Of a stretch of DNA of 64,000 nucleotides, positions 1-15,255 are shown in pieces. The notes beneath the pieces are model-generated. The model was not told the DNA's origin. It worked only from the letters and a program-made list of their open reading frames with translations, and did not search any database. A program made the translations under genes and the position numbers. Positions within the stretch are counted from its first letter, which is position 1. Each line of letters opens with the position of its first letter. The stretch is from Blastocystis sp. Blastoise (taxonomy: Eukaryota; Sar; Bigyra; Opalinata; Blastocystidae). Location of the stretch: the NCBI GenBank assembly GCA_039096225.1, contig JBBPEB010000013.1, positions 585,501 through 649,500 on the forward strand. The letters run 5' to 3'.

Positions 1-1201
1 CCAATTTGATCATCTAGGATAAATATATTTATTATATTTATAAGAATTATATACATAATATATAATTGTATACAGAAAATGAATATATATATACTCGAAT
101 TGACGATTATATTACAAATATTTTATTTTATTATTATAATTAATATATATATATATATATATATATACCATAAGGAATACCACTAAATGAAGGAAAACAT
201 CCGATAGTTTCGCTATCATATTTAAATCCCCATTTTCCAAATAATGTTTCTATACCAGCAAATATATAATTAAGAAATGGTGATGAAAACCCTCCACAAT
301 GAGCTATTCTTAAAGAATCATATACGAAATGAACGTCAATTTCTATTACACGTATTCCTAGAGAAAAAGAAGGAAATAATTGATTGAAATATATGAAGAT
401 ATTATTGTTGATTAGTGAAGAATAGTGGTTGAAGAATAATAGAAAGTTTAATAAAGAAAAATAATATATATATATATAGAAATCAATATATACCTAGATT
501 AAGTTGATCTGTAATGGATAAGTATTGATTTAATGTATGAACTTTAAATAACTGAACATCAGATACATATAATAATAAAGATAAAAAACCATCTTCTGTT
601 CCATATCTAGAATATATATATTATCATATAATTATAATAGCTATATATATCATACTATTATTATTAGTATATAAAGAAAGATATAAATATAACTATATAT
701 ACCCATATGCTGCAGATATTGCACTGTTATGTGTTCCAAGAAATTGAGATTCACATAGATTTACTTGAAGACTTAATTGATTTTGAGTTTTCAAAGAATA
801 CCTATAGATAATTGAAAACTAAACTATTTCAATATATATAAATTAAAATACGATAATGTGTCGTTTATAACAACTGTTCCTGGTTTACACGTTAGTGCAG
901 ATAAGTGGTTATGAGTAAACACAATCGTCTGATTGCATTGAACATCCTGTGGAGTATAATGAGACATATAACTATAAATATTTCAAAAATTATTTTACAT
1001 ATTATGACTATCATAGATAACTCATAGAAGAAGCATTTCATATATAGACAATACATACAGCTGACTATATAGAGACTTATAGACGTCATCGTGAATTGTC
1101 TCACCAAAAAACAATAATATGAGTTCAATAATATTTCCATTGATCGATAATGTTGTTGCTACATGCACAAATATCAGAAACAACAATAAATATGGAGTCA
1201 T
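1..1201 (-). CDS. secreted PLC-like phosphodiesterase, 3' part outside window
   Basis: The gene starts at the ATG ending at 1201 and runs off the left edge. Residues 1-19 (MTPYLLLFLIFVHVATTLS) are a clear signal peptide. Exons joined by eye are about 1201-1066, 977-856, 800-703, 608-493, 360-170 and 13-1, separated by GTAT...AG introns. The joined protein carries the PLC-like phosphodiesterase core: LCESQFLGTHNSAISAAYG holds the first catalytic His, LSITDQLNLGIRVIEIDVHF holds the metal-binding Glu and Asp, and LRIAHCGG holds the second catalytic His. By family knowledge, such proteins cleave phosphodiester headgroups of phosphoinositides or GPI-like substrates; the real substrate is unknown. 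The signal peptide points to secretion or the cell surface. The C-terminus is not in the window. Confidence 0.75.
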
Positions 1202-1435
1202 GAGACACAAATCAGAAGAACTTATATTTTATAATTAGTGAGAATCGTCTTTCTTTAGTCTTAAAACATAGATATTATATTTGATTGCTATTCAATAGAT
1301 CCCATCCTTTAAAAAAATAAAATAACGATCAATAGAACTTCCAGAAAAAAACGAGGGAGAAAAGCATTTCTAACAGAAAAACAAACAAAGAACAGTAAAT
1401 TGAAGAATATCCTTTTTTAAGAGAATTTTTTCATT

Positions 1436-1756
1436 ATGTCATCAAAACAAATAACTATCATAGCTTTAGCTATTGCTGGAGGTTGTGCTGCTGCTTATAG
1501 AGTATACAACGTATGGCAATTCAATCATTGGAAGGGAAAGAAGCAAGTGACTAACAAGCAATCTATCGAAGAAGCACAATATCAATTATTCCTTAAGGAA
1601 AGAAGAGAGAAAAGAATTCGATATTTAAAGATTGGTTTTGGATATATTCTTGTCTATGGTTTTGGATACTTAATGGGATACGTTGATTCTGAATATGAAA
1701 AAGAAAGACCTGAAATTGCTGATCGTAATAGCGTTGAGACTCAAAGTATTTAAGGT
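1436..1756 (+). CDS. small membrane protein of unknown function
   Basis: This is a single-exon frame of 106 residues with an ATG start. It has a short hydrophobic N-terminal segment (IIALAIAGGCAAAYRVYNV), a basic and charged middle (KERREKRIRYLK) and a second hydrophobic segment (IGFGYILVYGFGYLMGYV) before an acidic tail. This looks like a small protein with two membrane segments. Base composition is clearly less AT-rich than the flanks, and codon use matches the neighbouring genes, so I believe it is real. I do not recognise a family. It is divergent from the PLC-like gene, sharing a roughly 235-bp spacer, and convergent with BUD32. Confidence 0.6.
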
Positions 1757-1985
1757 ATTTATTGAAAAAAATAATGATTTGTAATATGGTATTCTTCTAA
1801 TACATTATATATATATATATATATTCGCTTAGTTTATTTTGTTTACAATACACAACATATGATACACATATAATTTATATATATACTACTATTTTTTCAA
1901 ATTTTTAGATGAACAAAAGAAATACATTTTAATAAAATAAAAGATAATAATGATTCTTATTTGTTATATGAGAATACACAACAAA

Positions 1986-3330
<1,345 letters not shown>

Positions 3331-4323
3331 TTCCTAAATTGTAGAGAAGAAACTCATAAAAATATATTATTACAAAAAATATAAAATTTCTGTGAAAATA
3401 GTTTGTTTTGTAGAGACGAAAACACAAATTTTTATGAAAACCAAAAGAAACTTTTCGTCCTTTTTTTTCACTTTTTATTTAAATTCATTACATTTTAATT
3501 GCAATAGAAAGACAATAACTGAGTACAGAGACATTTTGTTGAAAGAGTAGTACTCACAAGCTATGATGAGATGTATGAGTCGTTTTTTCTAATTACAACT
3601 CAATAAGAATTATTCTTTATTTAGATATACGCCTATTCATGTATTTACAATTTATATATTTATGCCAATGTGAATAGTATTGACAGATGATATGTTTTAA
3701 AAACACTTTTTTTTAAATATTTTTGAATTGTAACACATTCTAGTCGATATTGAAGATGAATCTTTACTATTATTTAATCAAATTACTATTTTGTTTCATG
3801 AAATTCCACTTTCGTTGACAATAAAAAGAGTAATGAAATATATGAAGTTACTCAATATTTTGTGAACTATATATATATGTAGATAATCAATCATTTCTGT
3901 TAAACGATTATGAATCAAAATGAACTTTTATAATAATTCATCGATATATCATATACATAATAGAATACATATAAAATACGATAGAAAAAAATCAGTTATC
4001 TTTGATAACAATTTCGAAATATAGAACAAAGAAATTGTGATTCATAAAGAAAGAAAACAAAAATGAAACTGTCTATTTTTAGTCGAATTGAAAAACAGGA
4101 AAATGCTGTTTAAGATTCAAAAGAATCGTGAATATTCAAATTGATGAAAGATCGAAAAACCTGGAAAACCAACCGTTTATGAATAGTTGACGTATAAGAG
4201 TGCTATGACGACCCTTCTATTGTCATTTTAGGTTAATCACGAATATGGTTAGTAATTGCTTAGACCATATTTAGGTATTTTTTGTCTATTCATAGCATAT
4301 TATATATACTATTGAAATTATCT
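3331..4323. other. intergenic spacer, divergent promoter region
   Basis: About 1 kb between the start codons of BUD32 (minus) and the phosphatase gene (plus). It holds no coherent reading frame and no recognisable RNA gene. It probably contains both promoters; no TATA or initiator element can be told apart from the AT-rich background. Confidence 0.5.
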
Positions 4324-5946
4324 ATGGAAGAGAATTTGATAGGCCAACATAATCGTGGTAGAAGTTTATTGATTAAAAAGATTTTATCAAATAACAAAGT
4401 ATCCCAAGTTGAATATGAAGCGAATGAAAGCCAAGGTATGCATGAACATCATCTATTATATTTAATTGATATATTTGTTTTATTATCTACTTAACCTATA
4501 GATCAAGTTAAGAGTGATCCTATCTTATTTGCCAGAACAGAGACGATTCACGTACCTGTTCAATTGAAAAAACTTCAAAGAACTCGATACTCTCATAAAT
4601 CTGTTATTTATCAAACAGATAAAGATGGAAAAGTCATTCAAGCTGAACAACCTATGATTGCTGTATCTCAATCTCAAGAGAAAGGATTCGTATGTAATAT
4701 TTAATTTATTTTTATATCATATTATTTACTAAATAAAAAAAAAAATATACAAAATGACATTTTTTAATTTTTTTTTAATAGAAAAAATGGTTGAGATCTT
4801 TGTTTAGATGTTGTATTAGTAAATCAGATATTGAAGAACCACATAATGAAATTACAAATTATGTAGATGATATTCCTGTAGCTCCATTTTTAAAAGAAAA
4901 ATCAAAAACATATCAAAATAAAAAGACTTTAGTATTAGATTTAGATGAAACATTAGTCCATAGTTCTTTTAAACCTGTTCCAGATGCAGATCATATCGTA
5001 GATGTTGAAATCGAAAAGAATATTTATCATGTGTTTGTGTATCGACGACCTGGTGCTATAGAATTTATTAAGAAAATGTCTCAATATTTTGAAGTAGTTA
5101 TTTATACAGCTAGTTTAAAAAAGGTATAGTATTTATTATTATAGTATATACTATTATTGATTATTAAATTTTTATTTCTTTATTTTTTAATATTGAATAT
5201 GTATTTATTATGTTATAAATATGTTTTAGAATTATATTTAGTATTATATATATATATTATATATATATGTATATTTATATAGTATGCTTATCCTTTATTA
5301 AATCAGATGGATACAGATCATATATTATGTGGTCGTTTATTCCGAGATCATTGTGTTCAAGCAGGAGGAATATTTGTTAAAGATTTAGGATTATTAGGAA
5401 GAGATTTAACATCTACTATTATTGTAGATAACTCTGCTGCGTCATTCCAATTTCATCCAATGAATGGAATTGAATGTACATCTTTTATTGATGATAAATC
5501 AGATAAAGAATTAAATTATTTAGAACCATTCCTTATTTATCTTTCTGGAACACAAGTATATGCTATTATTATTATTATTATTTATTTTTTAAATATTATT
5601 TTAAATATTATTATTATTTATTATTATTATTTTATTTATTATTACTATTTATTTATTATTTTATTTATTATTATTATGATTTTTTATTTTTTTATTGTTT
5701 TATTTATTATTATTATTATTATTTATTTTTTTTATTATTATTTATTATTATTATCATTATTATTATTATTATTCATATTCATATTACTATATTATTCTCT
5801 TATTTATTCAATATATATATCTTTGAATTACTTACATATAGGGTGATATCCGTAATTATACTCATGAATGGCCTGCTTGGAGGCAAAAAGCTATTAATAG
5901 AGAATATAATTTAGCTCCAATTCAAGAGGAATTAGAGATATTATAA
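4324..5946 (+). CDS. FCP1/SCP-family (HAD) protein phosphatase, CTDSP-like
   Basis: This five-exon gene starts at the ATG of MEENLIGQHNRG. The catalytic domain begins with KTLVLDLDETLVHSSF, the DxDxT active-site motif in which the first Asp forms the phospho-aspartate. It continues with VYRRPGAIEFIKKM and FEVVIYTASLKK, then LCGRLFRDHC, and ends with TIIVDNSAASFQFHP and the acidic DDKSDKELNYLEPFL. This is the full SCP/CTDSP/Nem1-type domain. By family knowledge these enzymes dephosphorylate phospho-serine in the RNA polymerase II CTD or, for Nem1/Dullard, lipin. The sequence does not separate the two possibilities. The N-terminal 120 residues carry no visible membrane segment, which argues mildly for an SCP-type protein. 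One intron (about 5554-5840) is T-rich low complexity. Confidence 0.88.
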
Positions 5947-6858
5947 AAGGCTTCAACTTATCTTTAAAGAATTTTATGTAAATTATTATATTCTTCATTC
6001 ATGTATAATTATCATTATATTCACTTTTGCTCTTTTATTTAAAGCTATTTTTTATTTGTTTTTTTTTTTACTTTCTTAGATCAGTATCATCTTTGAACAC
6101 TCTTTCTTTTCATTCTTTATTCTCTACTTTTTCATTTTTCTAATTTATTACGATACTTTATCAAGTTTTGACTATTATTGTAATACAGTTCTGTCTATTC
6201 TTTTTTTTAATACTCTTTTTCTCATTATCTTTTGTCTATGTCTGTAATCATTTCTGTTTTATGTACTCTTTTTGTTTTACTGTTGTAATTCTATTTGACT
6301 TATAACACTCTTTTTATTTATTCATAATTCGTTAAAAATGTATTGATTTCAAGAAAATAGATAGTTTCTACTCATTTATATATAGAATATTAATAAAATT
6401 ATTATATCTTAGTGACAATATGTAAGTAGTATACGAAATAAATATATAAAAGTGGTCATTTAAACTCAATGTCAAATAATACTATCATTGATTGATTTTT
6501 AAAATGATATTTAAGCTATAGATATATCACATTTTTCTTCTATTCTATATTCTGTATCACAATTCTACAATATATAGTGTTTAAAATGTCTTAAAAAACA
6601 ATAATTTCTTTTTTTATATTCTCAATTAATTCTACAGTTAAAAACAAAAAATATTTCCTTTTAACAACTCTTCATATTCATTTATTTCGAAGAAAAGCAA
6701 AAACAAAAAAAATAATTTTAAAATCACGGTTCTTTCAACAATAATCTGTAATAAATGAGAATTTCTATAATTATAAACAAGTTTATAAAACCAAAACTTA
6801 CCACCAATAATTTGGTGCTAAAATATTGAATTCAAAAATATTTTTCTGCCTTTCAATC
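5947..6858. other. intergenic spacer
   Basis: AT-rich spacer with T-rich sequence downstream of the phosphatase gene and no coding frame. A small inverted repeat, CACCAA-TAAT-TTGGTG, lies near 6801-6816, about 45 bases before the next start codon; a role is not established. Confidence 0.4.
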
Positions 6859-7469
6859 ATGGATTCTCCTATTCAACAAGAAAAAACATCTAAATTTGAG
6901 TCTTCAACTACTTTTGAAGAAATACGAAATAAAATAGAAAACTTTGCTACTGAACGAGATTGGAATCAAGTATGTTATCTCATTAGTTCTATGTAATTAG
7001 TTTAGTTTCACTCCCCTAGGAATCTTGCACTTGCATTAGTATATTTTGAATTTGATTGTAGCATTCTATTGTATCATTTTTTATTATTATTAGACTGGAG
7101 AAGTAGGAGAAGTATGTGAAATATTCCAATGGAAAGATAAAGTTTCTGATGGTGTTCCTGAATTATCAGACAAGGAGAAAACACATTTAGCACAAGAAAT
7201 TAGTGATGTTTTGATTTATACGATTCGTTTAGCAGGTATTCTTCTCTATATAATTATACCTATTGTTTCAACATATGTTTCTAGATAAATGTGGTATTGA
7301 TTTACCTATTGAAGTGATGAAGAAAATTGAATTGAATGCAAAGAAATATCCAGTTGAACGAGTATTTGTCATTATATATATTAGTTTTTATCTATTAAAA
7401 TAGGTCAAAGGTTGTAATAAGAAATATAATGAGTATGAAGAATATGACTCCTCAAAAACTGATTATTAA
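6859..7469 (+). CDS. DCTPP1: MazG-type dCTP/dNTP pyrophosphatase
   Basis: A short MazG-fold house-cleaning enzyme that hydrolyses dCTP and modified dNTPs to the monophosphate. The start is MDSPIQQEKTSKFES. The second exon is tiny: 33 bases encoding FHSPRNLALAL, bounded by a 36-base intron and a 55-base intron. It restores the conserved FHxPRNLxLAL segment that runs into GEVGEVCEIFQWK. The metal-binding ExxE(12)ExxD pattern is seen as GEVGEVCEIFQW followed by LAQEISDVLIYTIRLA, then DKCGIDLPIEVMKKIELNAKKYP. The tail is short and acidic and ends with TAA. The length is close to that of human DCTPP1 minus its C-terminal extension. The family assignment is firm. Confidence 0.9.
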
Positions 7470-7936
7470 TTTAAAATAGTACATATTATTAAGGTATCAA
7501 AAAATGTGAATGAGTATATTGAATGATGTTTCTTTTTGTTATTAATGAAAAATTTTTTAACATGGACATAATAATAAATTTTTATTGATATATTATAATA
7601 AATGAATCTGTTTTATTTGAAGAAAACCATAAGCTATTCATAAATGGATTTAAAAAAAGATTACAAAGAAGAAGAAGAAGAAGAAGATAGAATATAGACT
7701 AATATAAGATAGACAACAGAATATCAAAAGAGAATATATATATATAATTATAAGTTAAATGATACTTTATTTCACTTTAAAAATATACAATAAAAGAAAA
7801 AAATATTTAAGAAAAATAGTGATCACGACAAATCAGATAATAATAAAAATTCAAATAAATGTATATATAGATATACATAAATTTTAAACTTGAAGTATGA
7901 ATAAGAAAACATAGTTTTTTTTTGATTAATAAAAAA
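7470..7936. other. spacer between convergent genes
   Basis: A-rich spacer between two convergent genes, with a (GAA)n run near 7669-7685. No coding signal. Confidence 0.4.
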
Positions 7937-8601
7937 TTATGCAAAGTTTCTAAAAATAGAAACATCATTACAGGAACATATACAATTTATTGTATCATCG
8001 TAACATTCGCAAAGAGAATTTTCAAAGCCAGAAATAATATAATTAATATCACAGGATGAGAACGATGTTTTAAAAAATAAATCAACAGGATCTTGCAATG
8101 ATTTATGATCTTCAGAAATAATGAAGTCAGAATCAAGAGTTAAATGATACAACTGGTGACTTGTCAATGGATTAAGTAAACTACAAGAACAGATCTATGA
8201 TAAATTAATATTTCATATAAATATATAAAGTAACAAAATGAATTCAACATAGAATAAAGTAAATTATATAAAAATAATATACATTTTCCAAACATGAACA
8301 AGTAGAAGTAATATCTAGATGAAATCCATCCTCATCTTCTAATATTACTCTTCCTTCTCCTTTCGAGACATTTTCAGAAAACTTAAAAGAAAAAGGTATT
8401 GACGGAGAAACACTCATATCGAAATTACTTGGAGAAGTCTCAATAAGCATGACATTTTTTATATGTTGGACATCTGTGGTAAAGACTTCTGATGCTTCAT
8501 GTGAATAGCAAGTTTTATAAAACAAAAGCCAAAAGACAAACTATTAATAGTATATTAAAGCAAATAAAACGTCAACTTACAAATAGCCTGCTTATAATCA
8601 T
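7937..8601 (-). CDS. secreted protein with SbsA/Big_5-like Ig domain
   Basis: Three exons. The start is the ATG ending at 8601; splicing gives MIISRLFFVFWLLFYKTCYS, a good signal peptide. Next comes a segment resembling the SbsA/Big_5 bacterial-type Ig-like fold: ETSPSNFDMSVSPSIPFSF followed by KFSENVSKGEGRVILEDEDG, the usual P-x-N...F-S-E-x-V-x-K-G-x-G pattern. After this the protein is rich in cysteine (CSCLENICSC, then CECYDDTINCICSC), suggesting disulphide-stabilised extracellular structure. The domain call is by motif memory and moderately sure. The role is unknown; adhesion or a surface coat would fit. Confidence 0.6.
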
Positions 8602-9630
8602 TGTAAAAGAGTAATACTATAAAAATTACAATTTATTGTTTTTAAAATGTAATGACATTTCCCCATGGAAATTAAAATACGCAAAAGTTATTTTTCATTT
8701 TTTCAAATTCACTCGAATAATCTATAAATTTCTTATTTCTATCATATTTACAATAGTTTTTGTTCTAAAGTTTATTCTATTAATTTAGGAATCAAGATGA
8801 TTTACATATAAATCAACAAAACTAAAGTACTTACAAATCAAATAATGAAAATGAGGTAACTTATATTTATTTAAAGTGTAATTCTTTTATAAATGTATAT
8901 ATTAAAGTTATAAAAGTTTATCTATGAATTGAATATGTATATATCTGAATGCTAAAAACAGTAAATTATAAAATGTGTATGAAAGCTAACGTAATGTTTG
9001 TATGGCATACATTTATCTAGATCCGCTCATAGTTATTAGAATCTAGATATAATAATGAAGTTATAAGATCATTATTATTATAATAAATCAAGTGTATTTG
9101 ACATTCTAGTTGAATATTGTGATAATTAAATCATTGATTTATATTATTCTATTATACAATATCTTCAAATAATGAAAGCATATGATATTTACTAATATTA
9201 GCAACTGCTACAAAACATTTTTTGCAAAGAATGTATTTACAAGTAATATATTTCATTTTTTATTGCATATAAGTCAACTATTTATAGAATATTTTATTAT
9301 AGTCTTTATCAACTATTTCTTTGATAATAAAAATCAATAAACAATACATAAGTCTTATAATAAAACAGTATTCAATAGTCCACAAGAAATGAAATAAATT
9401 GGTGTTGATATAAATTTGAAATTTAAAAAAAAAAGAATGAAAAAAAAATAATAAGATAAAAGAATTAATTTATTCAATACATGAATATATAATATATAAA
9501 GAACAAGTAAGAACATTAATAAAAAAATACATATATATACTATAGAATTACAGATAAATAAACAAAAAAAGAAAGAATAAAAATGATTCAAAGAAAACGA
9601 TAACAGTTATAACGATAATAATAAATATTA
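8602..9630. other. intergenic spacer
   Basis: About 1 kb without a credible gene. An apparent 78-codon minus frame at 9355-9591 is A/T-rich low complexity and is not believed. Confidence 0.45.
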
Positions 9631-10008
9631 TTATACTCTTGTATATATTTCTAATTCATCTACTTTAAAGAAATTGTCTTTTTGATCTTGAGCTGTATCT
9701 ACAAATATAGATACACCATATTCAGGATGTTGTTCATAGGTCATATCTAATTTATCACATTCAATAAAACTGAAATTATCTTGATTACATTCATCTAATA
9801 TATAAATACCTCCATGAAAACAGGGTCCAGCAAAACGATCATATTTTAAGGGCTTATCAAATCGACCATGATATTTAAATTGAGTTGGCGGGACATCATG
9901 TGGATTATTTAACGTAAAGAGAAACGCTTGAGGATCTCGAATAAAATAAAAATCTATATAAAATTATAATAATAATAATATTAATATATAATAATATAAT
10001 AATAATAA

Positions 10009-10096
<88 letters not shown>

Positions 10097-11673
10097 TATA
10101 ATAATAAAAATAAATATGTAAAAATAAAAATAAATATGTAAAAATAAAAATAAATATATAAAAATAAAAATAAATATATAATAAAAATAAATATATAATA
10201 AAAAATAACACATATATACCTTTAGATTCTTGGTTAATCCATCCAACAGAAGAATACCCTCCAAAAATACAATCAATATAATTATTTTCACTCTTAATAA
10301 GAACAATAGTTTCTCCTTTATTATCACAAAGACGATGAAAGTCAGAAGCTCGAAAATTATACTCAGAACCTCTATATATATATAGAAGTTAAATTATTTG
10401 TTTAATAAAATGATTATACATACAAAAATATATATATATATACTATAATTTAAAAAAATCTATAAAAATATAAATATATATTAAATTAATGAAAAATATT
10501 AAAAACTAAATTCTATATTAAATAATAATACTAATCAAGATACCTATAAGATAATTTCCATTGTTTTCCTTCTCCTGTCCATTGAGTTAAGTATTGAATA
10601 TAATTACTAGTTAACATAGAAGATTCATAAAATGATCCTGTAAATGTTTGTAATGACAAACTTAAAGGAATATGTAATTGTTCTAATTCCCTTTTAAAAG
10701 CTAATCGATCCATAGAATTCTTTAAAGAATTACGTTTTCCAATAGTATTTGTTTCTAAATATTCATCTATAAATTTAGCATATTGAAGTTTCATATTTAA
10801 ATAATATAATTCTTTTTTCTTATTATATTCATAAGCTTCAGGAGTCGTTTCTTTAAAGATTAAATCAATTACATTATTCTTATAAAGATAATTATTTAAT
10901 ATATCATCTCTTCTTCCATTAACAATAATAACTTTAGAATTCCAAGCCATAGTTTTCTTATGATCATTTACCATTTCACGTAAATCAAGTAAACATTCAC
11001 GAAAAGGTAATTTAAAATATTCAAATTGTTCAATTAATTTCATTTTTTCTTCTTCATTATATCGAGAAAAATCAATTGATTTACCATTCATATAATCAAA
11101 AAGAATATCAAAATAATCATCATCATGATTTAGAAATATATCTCCATGAATATTTCTAGAAGATTCATCATAATATAACTCAGTAAACAATGAACCACGA
11201 TTTTTCTTCAAAAGATCTTCTTTTATAGAATATTTCTTATCAATATCATTTGGAATAAATACAGGACGCTTATTTGACTCTAACGAATTTAATGTCCTTC
11301 GAACAGAAGAACGATTCTTTGAAAAAGGCTCCAAATAATGAGTAATTTGTGAATAAATAGATTCTACAACTGATACCGAAGAACTTGATCCACAATTTAT
11401 AGAAGAAGCAAGTTTTTCTGTTAATTGAAGAATGTTTTCCTCAAAAGAACTCAACTGATCTTCTATAAACTTCAAATGCTTGTATTCAGATGATGTATAT
11501 TCTTCAACCTTCTGTGATATTCCACCCAATGGTGAACCTTCAGAATATTCACAGGATGATAATGGAGCCAAAATGTAAGAATTAAGATCTTTCATACTTT
11601 GTTGGATTGTTTCTAGCTTTTCTTGAAGTGAGCTCACATCGTGTGGACTCAATGTATTGATGTTACAAAACAT
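9631..11673 (-). CDS. coiled-coil BTB-TLDc domain protein
   Basis: The long first exon (11673 down to about 10535) encodes an N-terminal helical region (residues about 1-95, SLQEKLETIQQSMKDL and later heptads). A BTB/T1-type tetramerisation domain follows (RPVFIPNDIDKKYSIKEDLL ... GDIFLNHDDDYFDILFDYMNGK ... FEYFKLP), then a further alpha-helical stretch. The downstream exons carry a TLDc domain: EYNFRASDFHRLCDNKGETI, IFGGYSSVGW, AFLFTLNNPHDVPPTQFKY, then a C-terminal ELEIYTRV. TLDc domains occur in oxidation-resistance and V-ATPase-interacting proteins, and BTB-TLDc fusions are known from protists. The function here is not known. The intron at about 9957-10220 is almost entirely (TAA)n. Confidence 0.8.
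9966..10100. repeat. (TAA)n microsatellite in BTB-TLDc intron
   Basis: Long uninterrupted trinucleotide run inside an intron of the BTB-TLDc gene, followed by AAAATAAATAT-type repeats. It produces false poly-Tyr/poly-Ile frames. Confidence 0.9.
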
Positions 11674-12055
11674 TGTATTTAAATTATATACAATATTTGC
11701 AAAAAATAAATATTTTTTTCAGAATAATTCAGTCAATTTTGTTTTTTATTTCATTTCTTATTTATTTAAGTTTTAGTCGATTTAGTTATTTTGAAATATT
11801 TCAAGAGAATAGAAGACCTGGGATAAAGTGATTAACAGATACTAATGAATACTTATTTCATAAATGATTGCTATAATTTTGTGTTTTTGAGGTTTAATAA
11901 TTATATGGACTTAACATGATAAATATAAGAGGACATGTATTTCAATAATAAAAATTATGGATTCTAAAGAGAAAAACAAAAAACAAATTAAAAGATTCTC
12001 AAAATGTAGAATACAAATAATTTTTATGAATAATAATATATATAATTTGTTTATA

Positions 12056-12900
12056 TTATCTTGCATTTTCTTTTGTTTTTTCTTGATCTAACTGCTTTAT
12101 TTTATTATTTATTGTATGTAAAGATTTTGAAAGTACTATAAAGAGATAAAGTATATCATAGAATTATATATATATAATATGAGATATACATAAATGAATT
12201 TGCAATAATTGAGGTAATGAAAATGTCTCAATAGAAGAAACCAAATGATTATATTCACTCGCACCTAAAATATATAGTATTCATTATAATTAATATATAT
12301 AGTGAATTATTATGATGAATATTAATATATATATATTATATACATAATAAATGAATAATAATATAGAATTAATATATATATATATATATACTCAAATCTT
12401 CAATTTCAATTTTTCCAGCAATTTTGAATACAGTTTCAGTATTATAATCTTCAGACGCGAGTGGAGTAGGAATAGAAGATTTGGATCTTTCAAGCAGACT
12501 TCTACACTTTTCACAATAAAATAATCGATCTATGTTTGCAATATCACTATTATGTTCTTTGTTTTGTGCATCTATTTTCTCTATTTGCTGATTAGACTCA
12601 GTTTTATGATTTTCCTGAGGGAGAGGAGAGAAAGAAGAAGAAGAAAATAAAGAAGATTGATTATTATTAGTAGACATAGAAGATATTGGTGTGACTGTAG
12701 GCATTTGATTGGCTAATGGAGACATAAAATCATTTCCTATCGGTCGAGATATAGACGTTGACAATAATACATCTATAGTGATCAATCATATAGTTTCCAT
12801 AAGAAATAGTATAATAATTTGTATTATAGTAAAATAATTATAAGTATAATAAGTATAATAATAAGTATAATAATAATAATAATAATAAGTATAATAATAC

Positions 12901-12950
<50 letters not shown>

Positions 12951-13374
12951 TACCTGGATTCATTGTATTTTGTTCAATTTCTTGTTTAACTACTTCAACT
13001 TCAGGTTCAATACAAACAGGAATAAAGGGAGAAATAGAGGGAGTAGAAGCATATGGATTAAAGAGGGACGAACATCGCTTGCACGTGACCAATGGGGGCT
13101 CAACAGGAGTGATAATTTTCTATAAATAGAAATAAATATTATAGAATAATAATATTATTATAATATATACTGTTGGATGCTTCATTATACGATTCACTAT
13201 ATATATAATTAATTAGATATATAAAATAAAAATATGTATATAAACTACAACTAAATGTCTTCAAATGTTAACAATAGATACCTTTGGAAAAATTTCTATA
13301 TATATAAATATATAAATAAAAATTATAAAGAAATATTATATAAATACCTTGAATCTAGTGACATATCTAATCCC

Positions 13375-13419
<45 letters not shown>

Positions 13420-15212
13420 CATAATAATAATAAACATAATAATAATACATACATCATTCAAATAAGGTTCTTTTTTAATATTATCATCAATTAATGTAGA
13501 ATGTTGTTCAGTTTCTGATTTCTTTTCAGTATATAAATCTTGTCCTTCTAAAGATTTTTCAAAGCTATTATTCTTATATCGAATATCATTATTAAAAATA
13601 TCATTTATATAACCATCTGTATATAAAGAATCATTATATAAGCTATTACTATTTCTATGATTACTTTCATATCCTCTATCTATATCTATTGTATCATACA
13701 TATCAATATCTATTCCTCCACCTACATTCATTCCTATATCTTTATATCCATCCATTATATTCATAGATCCAGGATATAATCCTAATTCTAAACTATTCCG
13801 ACGGGAATTTGGTCTAGATGAGGGAGTATCTAAGAAATAACCAGAAGTACCAGTAGGAAGTGAAGAATTAGTTGTTGAAGAAGGTAATAAAGATGGAGAT
13901 AAAGATGAATGTAACAAAGGTATATGTAAATCAGTTGATTGAAGAGGTTCAGAAATAGGAATTAAAGAAGTAGTAGAAGAAGATGATAATGATGATGTAT
14001 ATATACTTGTATCTATAGTAGTAGATGTATTAGTTGTATGTATATTTATATTTTTAAGACTTCCTTTGGCTATTTCAGATCTTAATGAATTATTTTTTGA
14101 TACTATGTTCTTTGCATTAATACTATTATTATTATTATTATTCATTGAAGTAACTTCTGGCTCTGATTTTATAGAAACTTCTTTTACAGAATTATTTATA
14201 GAATTTTCATAAATATCATTATTCGGACCATCTAATACTTTTAATTTATTATTATTTCCAATAATATCTATATTATTCTCCATATCTTCTTCTTCTTCTT
14301 TGAGTTGATCTATTGGACTTATATGATATTTTTTTGATCGTTCTTTTATTCCACGAGAATAATGACTAGACTCAGATATCGATTTCTCCATATTCCCGTG
14401 GGATTTCTTATGAGATCGTTTAGATGTACGACTGGTAATGTCATAATCACTATCATCTTCAGATAAAGAATAAGATGTATCTATATATATAATATATTTA
14501 TTGTTTATTCTAATTATATAATATATATGTTGTTCATAATAAGGTATTTATGTTTATATTTATATATTAACAAAATAGAATTCTACATTGTAATTTGATT
14601 ATATAAATATATATAATAACAAAAAAGAATTCTACATTGTAATTTGATTATATATAAATATACAATAACAAAAAAGAATTCTACATCATAATTTGATTAT
14701 ATATAAATATATAAATACCTAGTGGTGAACCATCTTCTGGATCTTCTGTATTTGATTGGCTTATACCATCTATAGAATGAAGAATAGATAAAGAAATGAA
14801 ATGTAGAATAATAATTATTTAAAACAGAAAGTGATATATTTAGAAATAATTAGAGTAAGAAACTAAATTTTATATGAATATATGTTATTATGTAAATATA
14901 TACGAGAAATAGTATCAAGATATTGATTATTTGAATGATTATGTTCAATTATATCTATTTGTAAAGGATCTATAGAATTCTTAGAAGTCCAATTATCTTT
15001 CTCTAATGAATTCTTGATACTTATATTCTTATCCTCTTCTTTCTTTCCTAAAGAAGTATTCTTTGATTCTATATTCATAGCTGTTTCCATTTTAACAGTT
15101 ATATCCTTAACGATAGTATTATTTTGTTTTGATTTATTAGATCTTGCAATAGAAGGCATGACATAAGGAGGCAAACATCGCTTCCTTTTCTTCTTATTAC
15201 TACCATTCTATG

Positions 15213-15255
<43 letters not shown>

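Noticed and set aside
892-1210. Two overlapping minus frames as separate genes
   Set aside because: They are read-throughs of introns in the PLC-like gene; joined exons give the conserved domain.
5554-5846. Ile/Tyr-rich extension of the phosphatase exon
   Set aside because: It is an intron; the conserved C-terminus resumes after the TATAG acceptor near 5840.
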